Assembly: GCA_017871115.1 (NCBI GenBank)
Contig: JAFCIZ010000002.1
Location: 3,369,501-3,433,500 of the forward strand
Direction of reading: 5' to 3'
Length of the DNA: 64,000 nucleotides
Origin: Cunninghamella blakesleeana
Lineage: Eukaryota; Mucoromycota; Mucoromycetes; Mucorales; Cunninghamellaceae
Shown here: piece after piece, positions 24,678 through 36,439 of the stretch
Layout: the number at the start of each line of letters is the position of its first letter
How positions within the stretch are numbered: the stretch's first letter is position 1
Program-made: the position numbers and the translations under genes
Notes under the pieces: model-generated
The model's database searches: none
The model's input: only the letters and a program-made list of their open reading frames with translations
Told to the model about the DNA's origin: nothing

Positions 24678-24943
24678 AAAAATAAATTACTATTAGTATT
24701 TGTATCACCTATATTATTAAATGGATAACAATTGGATATGTATATATACTTTAATATTTATTATTATATATGTTAATTATTGGCGAATAAAGGGAAAAAA
24801 CAGAAAAGAAAAGAAAAAGTTACAGAGTTATATATAGAAAGGGGAATTTTTTTAAAAAAAATTTATAAGGTAAAATTAGGCGATATATATTAATACGTAT
24901 AAGGTAGATAGAGATAGAGAACTAAATAACATATACAGCTAAA

Positions 24944-27900
24944 TTATAAAGATGATGGTGGTAAAGGAGAGGAGGAGGAGGATGGAGTAGTAGGATTATT
25001 ATTATTATTATTAGGAGTTGAAGAGGATGGGTTGTTTGGGTTATTGACAACATAAAACATAGGACAACTTTTATTTGTTTTCATATGACCCAATTGACCG
25101 CAATTACCACATCGTCTCATTTGTCCTTCACGTTTTCCGCGCATTAAACCTAGTACAGGATTTTCAGCCAAAGCAGCCGTTTTGGATAACTGTCTTTGTT
25201 TTCTTCGTTCAGCCATTTTCTTTAATTTTGCTAACTGCTGTTCAGTTTGTCGTTTCATTCTTGCATTCTTTTCACTACTATTACCAGAGTCAATAGCTTC
25301 CAAGCTTTTTTTAAAAAAAAATGATAAAATTAAATAATAAACATATTAATTATAATAAACATAAATAATATACTTTTTTTTTTATTATTATTATTTATAC
25401 TTACTTTGCCATATTTTCCAAAATCAATTGTCTTTGAGCAATATAAGCTTTAATAACAGCTGGGTCACGAACTATCTCTACTTCTTTTTTAATTTCACCA
25501 TTTTCTTGCCTTATATGTCTTGTAATACGTAATTCTTTGTTGGCTTGATTGGCATGAGAATTATAACTTCCAGCTACGGATATACCGTCATCTTCATCCA
25601 TACTTTCTGAAGCTGCACGATCATATCGACGACGCCATTCTGTATCAGGCTATATATATTTATAAATTTTTACATTTATATAAAAAATAATTATTAAAAC
25701 TAAAAAATTCAACATATGCATAAACATATAAAAATATAGCATATATTTATTTAATAAATTATATATATAACCACTTACAGTCATCGGACTATTCAAAGGG
25801 TCCATATCTTTATCTTCATTATCGTCCATGATTTCTTGAATGGAAAGTTCAGGTTCCTCTTCTTTTGTTAATGCTTCCCATTGAGCATTCCAAATACGTT
25901 GAATCTAAAAATAAAAATAAAAAATAAAAAAGGAATTAGTATTTTTATCAAAAAATGAGCGTGATCAATATATTTATTTATATATTTATTTATATATTTA
26001 TTATAATTTACTTCTTCTTTATAAACTTGCTGTTGCTCAGCTACATTATATCTATGAGCACTTTTTGGTCTTGCTCTAATTTCAGCTATTCATATTGATG
26101 ATAAAAAATAAAAGTATTAATATACAAAATATGCTTAGTCATATATATATATATAATTTATTTATTTTTTATATTATCATTATTATTATTATTTTATTTT
26201 TTACCTAATTTTTCTTCAGCTGATTCACCAGCACGTAAAAAGATGTCTTTCATAGAAACACGAATAAAACTAAACCCTTCACCACGACCAGTAGGATCCC
26301 CATCGCCCGACAATTTTAACATTGCTTTTCCTTGACAAGCATTAATGAAGTTTCTTGTAGCAAACCAAGGAGCTAGTTGTTGTTCAGTTTCCAATTGAGA
26401 AGGATTATTTTCATCTTGATCCATATTATCTTCATCGATATTTCCATAACCAAGATCTTGTAAATGTCTTTCTCCTACCAACATACTTTCATATAAACAG
26501 ACCATTTCAGGTGTACACATTTGTCGAAGATGTTCTTCACTAGGTGGTTGACCATCATTTAATCCGTCATTATTATTATTATTACTACTGCTTTTCTTAT
26601 TTGCTGATCTAACTTTCCAATACCCACCACCACCATCTTTACTTCTACGATGGAATTCTAAAAACTCTTTCAATCGCTGCCTAACCTGGATATCCAAATA
26701 TTCAGGAAACCGTGAGGCTAATTTTGACATTTTTAACCTATGCTGAGGATGCTTTTTGATTAATCGATACGCTACAATTTGAAGACGATTTTTCACTGTG
26801 GTGGTAACCTTACGAGATTGAGGCCCAGGGACCTCCTGAACAGGATATGTTTGCCCAATTAGATAAATAGCTGGGATATTACGAATGTAATATTTAGTTT
26901 GGCCACGGTGAGTACTTTTAATTAATAAGAAATCAGTTGATTTAACTTTATGTTTGAATAGTGGTGCTCGAATCATATTGTTATATAAGACGGGTATAGT
27001 TTGTCCTGATTCTACATTACCAAAGGTCATAAAAGGTGAAGTATCTTCTAATTCAAGAATAAATGGTTCTCCAATTTCTTCCTAAATATATATAAAAACG
27101 AAAAAAAAATTTTTTTGATCATCAATCCTATACTGGTATTTTACGTTGATTTTTCATATTAATATAGAAGAATCTGTTTCACTTACTGTTGGAATGTAAT
27201 CATCCTTCGGATCAATTTTTCTATAATAGTTAACTATTAAGGTTCCCATACCAACATTTGAAATAATAGGTGGATGCTCTTCCTATTTAATAAAATATAG
27301 AAAACATACAAAATTAATTAAAACAAATAATTTAAAGTTATATAAAGAGATTTTTTTTTAAAAAAAAAATAAAATTTATAAATCACTTACAGAATATTCC
27401 ATTAATACATAGTTAGAAGTATCTTTTAAAGTTAAATCCTTTGTTGTACGCATTACTTCCTCTTGATTAACTTTTTTACTTTTGATTTTCTTTTTTAATC
27501 GAACACGAGAGAACGTAATATCTGTATTTAACGGCCATTGGAAGAAAGGACGATGGAACGATCTTAATTCAGATTTGGACATACGCGTCTTATACTATAA
27601 ATAAATAAATAATATTATAAATATATAAAAAAAATAAAAATTAGTTATAACACATTATTTTTTAAACATATATAAGAATATAATAACTTTCATTCGTATT
27701 ACCAAAGATCGATGAAGCTGTAAAGCGGGTATAGAATGTTGTACTACTAATTGACCATGGGTTTGACGAACACGAACTACGGCAAAGTTCATATCATAGT
27801 GACGATCATTGGATATATTAAATCTACTTTGAGGAAGTTTACTACGAGAGTCGGGATCGTTTGTATAAACCAATGGCATCTAAATATATGTATTCATAGT

Positions 27901-29853
27901 CATCAAAAAAAAAAAAAAAAAAAAAACAGTATCATTTAACCTTTTTGTCGTTAATTCTGCTGTTATCTTTTTGATATATATTACCTTTTGTACAGGTCTA
28001 GGATTTGGCTTTCTTCCTTTTTTGACAATATTTTTTGTCGGTAAGAGTTGTTGTTGATTATCTTCCATATATTCTGTATCAAATAGCATATGGGGATCAT
28101 TTAAATCTAATATAACTTTAACACTATTTGGATCAGGTAGATCATCATTATCCCAAATAACAGATTCTAACCAATCACCACTATCGAGTTCAGAATTATA
28201 TATTTCTTCTTGCATTGTATTTACCTGCTAATATACACATACATACATATATTAATCACACTATTATAACTATATTACCTTTTATTTATTTTTCAATGAT
28301 GCAATTGTTACATATTTATATTATAATTTTTGAACCTATTCTTACATTATAGCTGCTTCCATTTGTATACATATCATTATCATCATCACTATCTCCCCAT
28401 AAAATGGCATTTTCCCAAGGTTGTAGCATAACCGAATGATATAAATGATGATCTTCTAATTCTTGGTTCATTGATTGAATTATTAATTTTTTTTGTTTAA
28501 CCACTTCTTCATCATCTTCGTCTTCTTCTTGTTGATTTTCCAATTTCCGCTTTTTGTATGGAAAATGTAAGAATGCATGTTTTTGATCTGCTGCCATTTC
28601 GTAAACAAATCCATCATCCAATGATACTATAGATATAATATACATTTATATAATATTTATAAATATTATTCATTTAATAAATAGATCCATATATATATAT
28701 ATATATATATATATTATACTGTATTTTTTCCTATTTTTTTTTTTATAATTACTATTTTAAATTTTATTTTTGCATTATTTTTACCATGTAGATGAGTTTG
28801 TAATTTTGTTCGCCGTTTGATCCTTGTCATGAATAATTCAGAAAATCTTAAAACTTTATCTTTTTCAAAAGAAGGAAATAATTCTCTTATATCGGTAACT
28901 GTTGGTGTATTAGAAGGGTGAGTTGGTAATTTAAATTGTGTTGTCAATGATGACGAAGAGGAGGATATAGTCGGTATAGGTGTTAAAATATTGCCGGTAG
29001 TTGTAGTAGTAAAAGATGATTTATTTTGTAACGAATGAGGTAGAGGGGGAGAAACAAAACGATCATCATCATCTTCATTATCATAATCATCATCCTCTTC
29101 TTCTTGATATCGTTTTAATAGCGAAGACGATGCAGTAGTAGATTTATTGGTAGGTATTTTATTATTATTACTTCTTTTTCTTTTACTGATAAGATTGGTG
29201 TTATTATTATTACTTTTTAAACTATAATGATTATTGTTGTATGAACGATATATATTATGAGTATTGGTGGTGGTAGTAGTGGTATTCAGTTCTTCAGGTA
29301 TAGCTTCATTAATATCAGAAAAATCAATAGCATTAGCAGCATGTTGTGTTTTTGGAACTACGTGTGTTGGATCAGTTTCATCATCGTCATTGTCATCGTC
29401 TCCAAACAAATCAAAACTACTAGTACTATAACTTTTCCCTTTCTTTGTTGATTTATTATTATTATCGTCTTCTTCGTTGTCTTCGTCTTCTCTTCCATTA
29501 ATACCGAAAGTATCAGGGTTAAATATCTGTGAAAAGACGTTTGCATCAGCGTGTTGTAACGATTCTCTTAATTCCTAAAGATAGCAATAATTATATTAAA
29601 TAAATATATGCAACATATTAAGTAGTAGTAGTAATAATAATAATAATAATAATAATAATAGCAACAATAATATCATTGTTAATAAATAAAAAAAATAAAA
29701 AGTAGAAAAGGAAAAGAAACAACAGTTAATAAATACTAATTTTTTATTATAGTTTTATATATATAAAATAAGTATATTTATTACTTCATCTAAATCATTA
29801 TCGAGTCTTCCTTGTTCATCAACATTACCGAATAAGTAACCAGCAAGAGACAT
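24944..29853 (-). CDS. TAF1: TAF1, largest subunit of TFIID
   Basis: Twelve exons in coding order: 29853-29785, 29574-28785, 28626-28346, 28227-27985, 27879-27703, 27594-27391, 27282-27187, 27081-26205, 26085-26012, 25904-25779, 25649-25405, 25304-24944; 1180 aa, frame maintained throughout. TAF1 is the scaffold of TFIID and contacts TBP, TAF7 and core promoter DNA. The N-terminus MSLAGYLFGNVDEQGRL is the TBP-binding TAND-type start, followed by an acidic, Ser/Asn-rich region. The DUF3591 core is present (SVMLQPWENAILWGD, VSNVGMGTLIVNYYRK-like, VPGPQSRKV about 704-712, and the winged-helix stretch NRLQIVAYRLIKKHPQ onward). A CCHC zinc knuckle CGNCGQLGHMKTNKSC lies at about 1126-1141. There are no bromodomains, as in other fungal TAF1 proteins. 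It ends in an Asn/Ser/Pro tail. Confidence 0.93.
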
Positions 29854-30097
29854 GAAATTGATAAAAAGAAAGAAGAAGAATAAAAGAGTTTTAATTAAAA
29901 TAGTATATGTTAGAAAAAAAAAAAAAAAAAAGAGAAAAAAAAAGGGGGTTGAGAGGGTGAGCTTTTTATAATTTTTTATTTTCTTAAAAAAATGCGGAGA
30001 GTCAATTTACAAAACATTATAAATATTGAATTTTTTTTCCAACTTTCCACTTTTCTTTCTCTTTTATTTTATTTTTGCTAAATATATTCATTATAAT
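29854..30097. other. Divergent promoter between TAF1 and ACT-domain gene
   Basis: About 240 bp with A and T tracts on either side of a GGGGGTTGAGAGGGTGAG purine-rich patch (about 29943-29961). No further gene is seen. Confidence 0.5.
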
Positions 30098-30523
30098 ATG
30101 ATTGTTTTAAAAGTTCTTCCCGATGAATTCTCGCTTTATCAATTACCTAAAGAAACCAAGCTACCTATAAATGAGATTTTGGCGTTACCTTGGTATACAA
30201 TCAGTAAGACCACTAGTGAATTATCGTTATTATTACCAAGTGCTATTCAACCAAGTTGGTTCACAGAGGAAAATGGTAAAAAAGAAGATGGATGGCGAGC
30301 TTTGCAAGTAGACGCACAAATGGATTTCTCTCTTGTTGGCATTTTAGCAAGTATTATTGACCCACTTCGAGATCATGGTATTGCTGTATTTTGTATATCC
30401 ACTTTTGATACTGACTATATCTTGGTCAAACAACAAAGTATCGATGAAACTATTACTGTATTAAAAAAACAGTCGAACATTGAATTAAAATCTGGTACAT
30501 CAGTGATAGAAGAAGATAATTAA
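30098..30523 (+). CDS. ACT-domain protein, 141 aa
   Basis: Single-exon gene starting MIVLKVLPDEFSLYQLP. The C-terminal half, FSLVGILASIIDPLRDHGIAVFCISTFDTDYILVK, is a clear ACT-type beta-alpha-beta fold of the kind seen in small stand-alone ACT proteins related to the CASTOR/ACT_7 group. The first half, with LPWYTISKTTSELSLLLPS and EDGWRALQVD, also matches that group. ACT domains bind small ligands, often amino acids; the ligand here is unknown. A longer in-frame start at 30026 would add a Phe-rich hydrophobic segment that lies in the T-rich leader, so I chose 30098. A perfect hairpin lies 17 bp after the stop. Confidence 0.75.
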   Translation: MIVLKVLPDEFSLYQLPKETKLPINEILALPWYTISKTTSELSLLLPSAIQPSWFTEENGKKEDGWRALQVDAQMDFSLVGILASIIDPLRDHGIAVFCISTFDTDYILVKQQSIDETITVLKKQSNIELKSGTSVIEEDN

Positions 30524-30540
30524 AGATATTTTTCATCTTT

Positions 30541-30578
30541 TTTTATTACGTAAAAATGGTTATTTTTACGTAATAAAA
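30541..30578. repeat. Perfect 17-bp inverted repeat in 3' flank of ACT gene
   Basis: The arms 30541-30557 and 30562-30578 (core ATTACGTAAAAAT) are exact reverse complements around a GGTT loop, 17 bp after the stop codon. The transcript would form a stable stem-loop in the 3' UTR. Each arm contains TTACGTAA, itself an 8-bp palindrome of bZIP type. Confidence 0.9.
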
Positions 30579-30875
30579 TTAATATTTTAAAAAATGACTT
30601 TTTTTTTTCTTTAATCTAATTTATATGAATTTGTTAGTGCACTTAATTAATTTTAATCATTGTATTATTATATCAAAATAAAAAGCATTATATAAAATTA
30701 AAAGTATTACATTTATCTTTTTATTTTTTTAACTGAAAAAATTAAATCATGCTTAAACTTCAAGAAAAAATGCTGAGTTTAATTTGGTTTTTAAAATAAA
30801 TTTTCGGACAAACTCTATTTTTTCTCTTTCTCTTTTTTATTTTATTATTCAATACGAATAGATTGCAGCTTGGGA

Positions 30876-31791
30876 ATGAATCAACACTATGAACATCCTT
30901 ATTTTCCAAAACAACTTGAATTACCCAACTATCAATCTAATAAACGATCCATGGTATATTTATTAAGCGTTGTTAGCACCATATTTAGTTTTATTGTATT
31001 AACTACCATCTTGGTTGTTAGAACCTATCGACGACAATTAACTCTTTGTAAGGACAACAACAAAATCAATACTAAACAAAAGGCACCTGTTACTTCTATT
31101 CTTTATAATTTTACTTGGTTCATATTATGTGGCATTTTACACTGTGGATTTGAAGCGTATTGGATTTATCATCGTCATAATGTAGTAGGTCGATCCGATT
31201 TATTAGCTGAACTATGGAAAGAGTATTCCAAGGGGGATTCGCGCTATGTATCATGCGATACGTTATTATTAACTTTAGAAATTATTACTGTAGTATGTAT
31301 AAATTATTTCTATATATATATATAATAAATAAGTATAATGATAATAAGAATAAATCAAAAAAAAAAAAAAAGAAGAGAGAGAGAAAGATAATAATAAGCG
31401 TGCTATATACTCATTTTATTATTATTCTATTTATTTATTTAATTTAAAATTATTAAAATAGTTTATTTGGGGTCCTTTATGCTTTTTAGCAGCTTATCAT
31501 TGGTTTTTCAATCATCTGCAATATAGATTATATCAATTTACTGTATCAATAGGTCATCTATACAGTTGTAGTTTATATTTTATCATGGATACTTTTACTG
31601 GATTTGTTAACTGTAATCCTCATCCTTTTTATTTTTGGGTTTATTTTGTTGGCTTTAATTCCCCATGGATCATTTTACCACTTTCTTACATCATTAACAA
31701 TGGTCGGTTTATTACAAATAATTTATTAAATGAAAAAAGAAATCATTCAAATAATAATAGTGATAATAATAACAATAATAAAAATAAATAA
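30876..31791 (+). CDS. EBP: EBP-type sterol delta8-delta7 isomerase (emopamil-binding protein)
   Basis: Exons 30876-31292 and 31462-31791; 248 aa. Catalyses the shift of the sterol double bond from C8 to C7 in the ER. The EXPERA/EBP hallmarks are all visible: HPYFPKQLELPNYQ near the N-terminus, LHCGFEAYWIYHRH (membrane helix with the catalytic-site acidic residue), LAELWKEYSKGDSRYVSCDTL, FIWGPLCFL at the exon 2 start, SIGHLYSCSLYFIMD and HPFYFWVYFVGFNSPWIILP. Four to five membrane helices; an Asn/Lys tail. This is the animal/plant-type isomerase, unlike the unrelated ERG2 of most described fungi. ATG 30876 is the first ATG in frame; a TTG two codons upstream is ignored. Confidence 0.92.
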
Positions 31792-31899
31792 ATAAATAAA
31801 GCACTATAATAATTATTAGAGATAGTAAATAAAATATTATATGAATGCATTGTATATAGATAAATATATATATATATATAATTCTATTTTTTTGTTTTT

Positions 31900-33457
31900 T
31901 TAAGCTATAGTAAGAGGCATATTTTCATAAAAAGGAGATGGAGGAGCACCTTCAGTCATGACATCATGATAACTTGGTAATTTACATAAAGCGGTATCAT
32001 TATCAGTGGTAACGGGTGAAATGGAAGACATCAACCTTGGTTGTGTTTCAGTAGTAGGTGGAAGAGCACAAAATTCAATAGGGAAACTTAGAGCCATACG
32101 TTTTATTTTTCCTTCAAATTGAACAATCAATCTTAACTTGTGCTCAATAACTAAACTATTACTATTAACAGGTAATGATAGTTGCTGAGGATTGATATGA
32201 ATACGAAGGTCTATATATATATTATATTTAAAAAAAAAAAAAAAAAAATAGAAAATGAATAAATAAAATGAATTCATACTTGATCTTTTTCTAAATATAC
32301 AAATTAATAACTATATTCTTCTAAAAAAGAAAAAAGATTTTACCTATATTATCAAGGTCATCAGAATCTCTATCTATAGTATATTCTGTGATGCCTATTT
32401 TTCTTGACCTTATTCCAAATATTTCAGATCTTAATGGTTCCATTATATGGCCAGGTCGATAACTTTTTATATTTATAAAAACAAAAGAAGAAAATCAGTA
32501 ATAGAATAAATCAAACATGTTAGTTGTATAATAATAGTGTTATTATTATTATGTTATATCTAATAATACATACGGATATTTTTCAGTTTGAAGGATATAA
32601 AAATAGAGACGGTTAATATGTACAGAAGGTGATAAAGGTTTAAAATGACATTGAAAAGAGAGATCATAATTGTCATAAAGTAAATATTTTGCTAAATGAA
32701 TTTCATATTGTAAACAACTTGGTCTTGCACCACAATACTTGATCCTTGGTTGATAATGTAAATTATATAAACTAGCATAAGAATAACAGTTTACAGAGAG
32801 TGGTATTGTATTAAAGCTAGAAATAATTTTTGATTTTCTTCTTTTTTTTTTCAGTATATTCATAAAGACATCATGACAATTTTTTGAATATGGATGGTGT
32901 AAAAGATGTTGTTGTTGTTGACAAATTTCACATTTTTTAAGCATGGTATCTTCTTGAATCATAGCTGTCATGGTATAACTAATTAAATGGGTACTGGAAT
33001 GCATAGAAGGAGGTAAAAGTTGTGTTTGTTCAATTAAAAAGGTAAAAGGGACATCTGTTGGTGCAGTTAATAAGGTCAGATTAGGCGACACGGTCATATG
33101 TTGGTCCAAGATACATTCAGTCACGTTAGCATACCCTTTGGCACTATACATGATACGATCCAATAATGTTAAGGTGGTAATATCTTTGCATTTTTTTGTA
33201 TTATCTTGTTCATCATCAGGGATATTATTTGTTAGTACGGTTTGAATATAACCTTGTAACCTTAAATGAATATGTTGGACACTGACAGGTGGTGGTGCAT
33301 TATTTTTTTTATGCTGTGTCTGTTTTTCAATAAGCGGTATTAGGCGTAGTCGCCCATGTAAAGAGTATTCTTCATTCCTTAATGTTTCTTGATCATGAAA
33401 TAATTGAATTGAATCACTCTCTGGTATAATTTCAATTTTAAGATTTTTAAATGGCAT
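31900..33457 (-). CDS. Arrestin-like (alpha-arrestin) protein
   Basis: Exons 33457-32574, 32462-32344 and 32210-31900; 437 aa. It has an N-terminal arrestin-type beta-sandwich (VSVQHIHLRLQGYIQTVL, FTFLIEQTQLLPPSMHSS, YTMTAMIQ) and a second one (VHINRLYFYILQTEKYP, ITEYTIDRDSD, SNSLVIEHKLRLIVQFEG, LSFPIEF). In between is an insert rich in Cys and His (CEIC at about 177-180, HHPYSKNCH). Near the C-terminus an LPSY tetrapeptide (412-415) fits the LPxY class of PY motifs that bind WW domains of Rsp5/Nedd4 ubiquitin ligases, followed by PPSPFY. Alpha-arrestins are adaptors that direct plasma-membrane transporters to ubiquitination and endocytosis. The cargo is unknown. Confidence 0.75.
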
Positions 33458-35023
33458 ATTTATAATTATTAAATGAATAGAGTAGTTTTTTTTTATATTA
33501 CTGACTGTTAAAAAGGGTGTAGTTTAATTTTATCAAATAAAATAAATATGATTATAAAATTATAGTAATATATAATAAGAAAAAGAAGTTGAATAATTTA
33601 TTTTATATACAAGCGAAATTAATAAAGAAATAAAATGAAAGAGAAAGAGAGAGAAAAATAGAAACGAGAGAATAAATAAAAATAATTATTTTTATAGATA
33701 TCAACCTTTAGTGAAGGATCACATGAGTATAAATTTACACACCCTTTCCTTTTTTGGAAGAGCAAACTTTATTTTAGTGAATCATATAACTACAAACTCT
33801 TCTCTTAGTTCTATATTTCTTTACATTCTATATATATATATATATATATACTCATCATATATTATTTATTCACACTTACAAGTGATACTATCATTTATCT
33901 ATCACTTGTAAAAAAATGCGTACCATCATTTTTTAGGTTTCTTTACACACATATACGTATATATATATATATGTAGTTTTTTTATAAATTATCATTTTTT
34001 TCATTCTTTTTTTTTCATTTTTTTCATATATGTTTTCGCGAGGGATCATTGCTGATCATTACAAATAAATTAAAATATAAATAAAGAGAACTACATAGTA
34101 TACATAAAAAAATAAATGAAAAAGAGAGAGTTATTGAAACATATACAAGTATTATTATTTATTTATATTTATGTTTTGATTTGAAAAATAAACTCTTCTC
34201 ATCTGATTGGCTACCAAGTTTAAACATCCATGTGGTTCATCTGATGATAGGTTTTGAAATATATGGAAATGTGGCAAAAATCGTTTCCTTATTTCTTTTC
34301 TTTTTTTCATTATTTAATAAATGATTGATGATGTTGTAAAGAGACTTTCAACAAAAATTATGCAACAATCATATGATGATTAAAAAAAACAAAAACAAAG
34401 AAAAAAAAAAACAATGTTAAATATAGCATTTTCTTTTTTTTTATGTTCAACGAAAGAATTGATCTTATTGTTCTATCATTCTATCACGTTATACATCTTT
34501 TTTTTTTTTTTTTACTTGACATCTCATCAAAAAAGACGAGATCTCTCTACTTTTTAGTCTAACTCATTTTTTTTTTTTTTTTGTGAAATGAACATTTATT
34601 AACTTTGTTTTTATTTATTATTATTTATTTATTATTTTTAAAATAGTAACAACGATATTAATTATGTTTATATTTAATTAAATAAATAAATAACCTGAAC
34701 CATTTATGTTATTTCCCCCTTTCTTTTCTTCACCCTTTTACAAAATAATAAATGGAAAAATATATTTATCCGTTACATTTGTTGATCATTTACTGTGTTT
34801 ATAAAAACTGAAATAGATAGTTGAAGACTATTTTATAAAAAGCTATTTGTTTTTATTTTTATTTCATAATTAAAAAAATATGCAATGTATATATTTATTT
34901 ATATATATGATTTTTTTATACTATATTCACATTGAAAAAAATAAAATAAAAATAAAATAATAAACAAGACAATATATATATATATAATAAATACAGCTCT
35001 TTTTTTTTTAATCAAAAGAAAAA
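33458..35023. other. 1.57-kb intergenic region
   Basis: AT-rich space between the arrestin-like gene's start and the methyltransferase gene's stop (both minus). It contains a (TA)n run near 33830-33850, an 11-bp perfect inverted repeat (33877-33887 / 33900-33910), and several T11-T16 tracts. No gene or tRNA seen. Confidence 0.55.
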
Positions 35024-36439
35024 TTATTTATTCCAGGCAGCAGGATTGGTACGGTTATTGATTAAACCAGCACGATCAAAACCATTTCTGTTCTTGTTGG
35101 CAGTAATTTGGAAACAAGTAGCACTACCTTGACGAGAAATGATAGTAGACCAGGCAAGGAAGATATCCCAAATACGAGTAATCTTATCACCATATTTAGC
35201 ACGAATAGCTTCGCGGTTTTTCATCCAATTCAAATACCATCTTTCAAGGGTAGCAGAATAATGAACACCAACAGTATCAATGTTATAGATTTCAAAACCA
35301 GCACATTCTAATTGTTTGATATACCAATATAAGGGAGTAGAAGCATCGGCACCGCGGAAAATGTATTTACCCATAAAGAGACCCCAAATGAAATCTTCTA
35401 CTTGCCATGTAGCACGTAAACCAGCTACTTGAATATAAAACAAACCATCATCATCTAATAATTCACGGACATCTTCTAAGAATTGGGGGAAACGACGGAG
35501 ACCAACGTGTTCAGCCATTTCAACGCAAGTAATCTTATCATAGGTTTCGCCGGGAATATCACGATAATCCATACAACGAATAACAGCATTGTCTTTCACG
35601 CCCCATTCTTCAATACGCTTATTACCGAATTCAGTTTGTTTACGGGCTAAAGTTACACCGGTAGATTGAGAGCCATAATGTTTAGCTGCGAAAGCAGTTA
35701 AAGTACCCCATCCACAGCCAATATCCAAATGTTTTTCACCTTTCTTTAATTGTACCTTTTCACAAATCAATCTCATTTTATTTTCTTGTAATTCTTCCAA
35801 GGTTTCGCGTTTATTGGGGTCAGAGACGATGCCAGATGTATAAACCATGAGAGGACCTAAGAAGGCTTCATAGAAATCGTCACCACGATCATAATGATCT
35901 CTTACTTGGTTTTCATCTTGACCACGACTATGCCAGAAAGTTTCGGGTAACCATTCAGTTAAAAAGAACTTGAATTGACCAAAAGTAAAAGAGAAAGCAG
36001 CCCAATCATGACGTAATTCAAATACTTCTAAAGGATCACCTTTAATATCGATTTTACCATCAAAATAAGCTTCAAAAAAGGTTTCCATAGGAATCTTGTT
36101 ACGACCATGGTAGGCTTGCTTTAATTCAGGATCATGAATAGTGATATATTCTTCAATAGGTTTTCCAGGTAACTTGACACCATTACGATAAACGGGGGCA
36201 AACTTACTGTATAAAAAGATGACACTGGCCAAGATAGGGAAACCCAAGAGAATAGTTAAAACGATATAGCACCAAAATGGTAAGCCAAGCTTGTAATTAA
36301 TAATAAAAGGTAACCCAAATACAATAGCACAGAAAATACGGTTATCAAATGTTTGATTACCAGCACCTTCAGCAGGATAAGTAGCATTCTTGATAGCTGC
36401 CCATGAGGTAGCTTTGGGAGGTCTTGGTTCTTTGACCAT
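35024..36439 (-). CDS. Sphingolipid C9-methyltransferase
   Basis: Single-exon gene of 471 aa, notable in a region where almost every gene has introns. Transfers a methyl group from SAM to C9 of the sphingoid base in fungal glucosylceramides, at the ER. Two adjacent membrane segments lie near 34-50 and 52-77. The CFA-synthase-like fold follows: DHYDRGDDFYEAFLGPLMVY (181-200), the SAM-binding motif LDIGCGWGTLTAF (238-250), CVEMAEHVGLRRFPQF, and AGLRATWQVEDFIWGLFMG. The domain order, length and EMAEHVG motif match the fungal family well. Codon use is less AT-biased than its neighbours, suggesting high expression. Confidence 0.93.
   Translation of the reverse strand: MVKEPRPPKATSWAAIKNATYPAEGAGNQTFDNRIFCAIVFGLPFIINYKLGLPFWCYIVLTILLGFPILASVIFLYSKFAPVYRNGVKLPGKPIEEYITIHDPELKQAYHGRNKIPMETFFEAYFDGKIDIKGDPLEVFELRHDWAAFSFTFGQFKFFLTEWLPETFWHSRGQDENQVRDHYDRGDDFYEAFLGPLMVYTSGIVSDPNKRETLEELQENKMRLICEKVQLKKGEKHLDIGCGWGTLTAFAAKHYGSQSTGVTLARKQTEFGNKRIEEWGVKDNAVIRCMDYRDIPGETYDKITCVEMAEHVGLRRFPQFLEDVRELLDDDGLFYIQVAGLRATWQVEDFIWGLFMGKYIFRGADASTPLYWYIKQLECAGFEIYNIDTVGVHYSATLERWYLNWMKNREAIRAKYGDKITRIWDIFLAWSTIISRQGSATCFQITANKNRNGFDRAGLINNRTNPAAWNK

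Noticed and set aside
25075..25296. Plus-strand frame over the TAF1 last exon
   Set aside because: Antisense to the zinc-knuckle exon, whose protein is well supported.
30026..30097. Phe-rich N-terminal extension (possible signal peptide) of the ACT-domain protein
   Set aside because: Encoded by the T-rich leader; the ACT protein family starts near the internal Met and is cytosolic.
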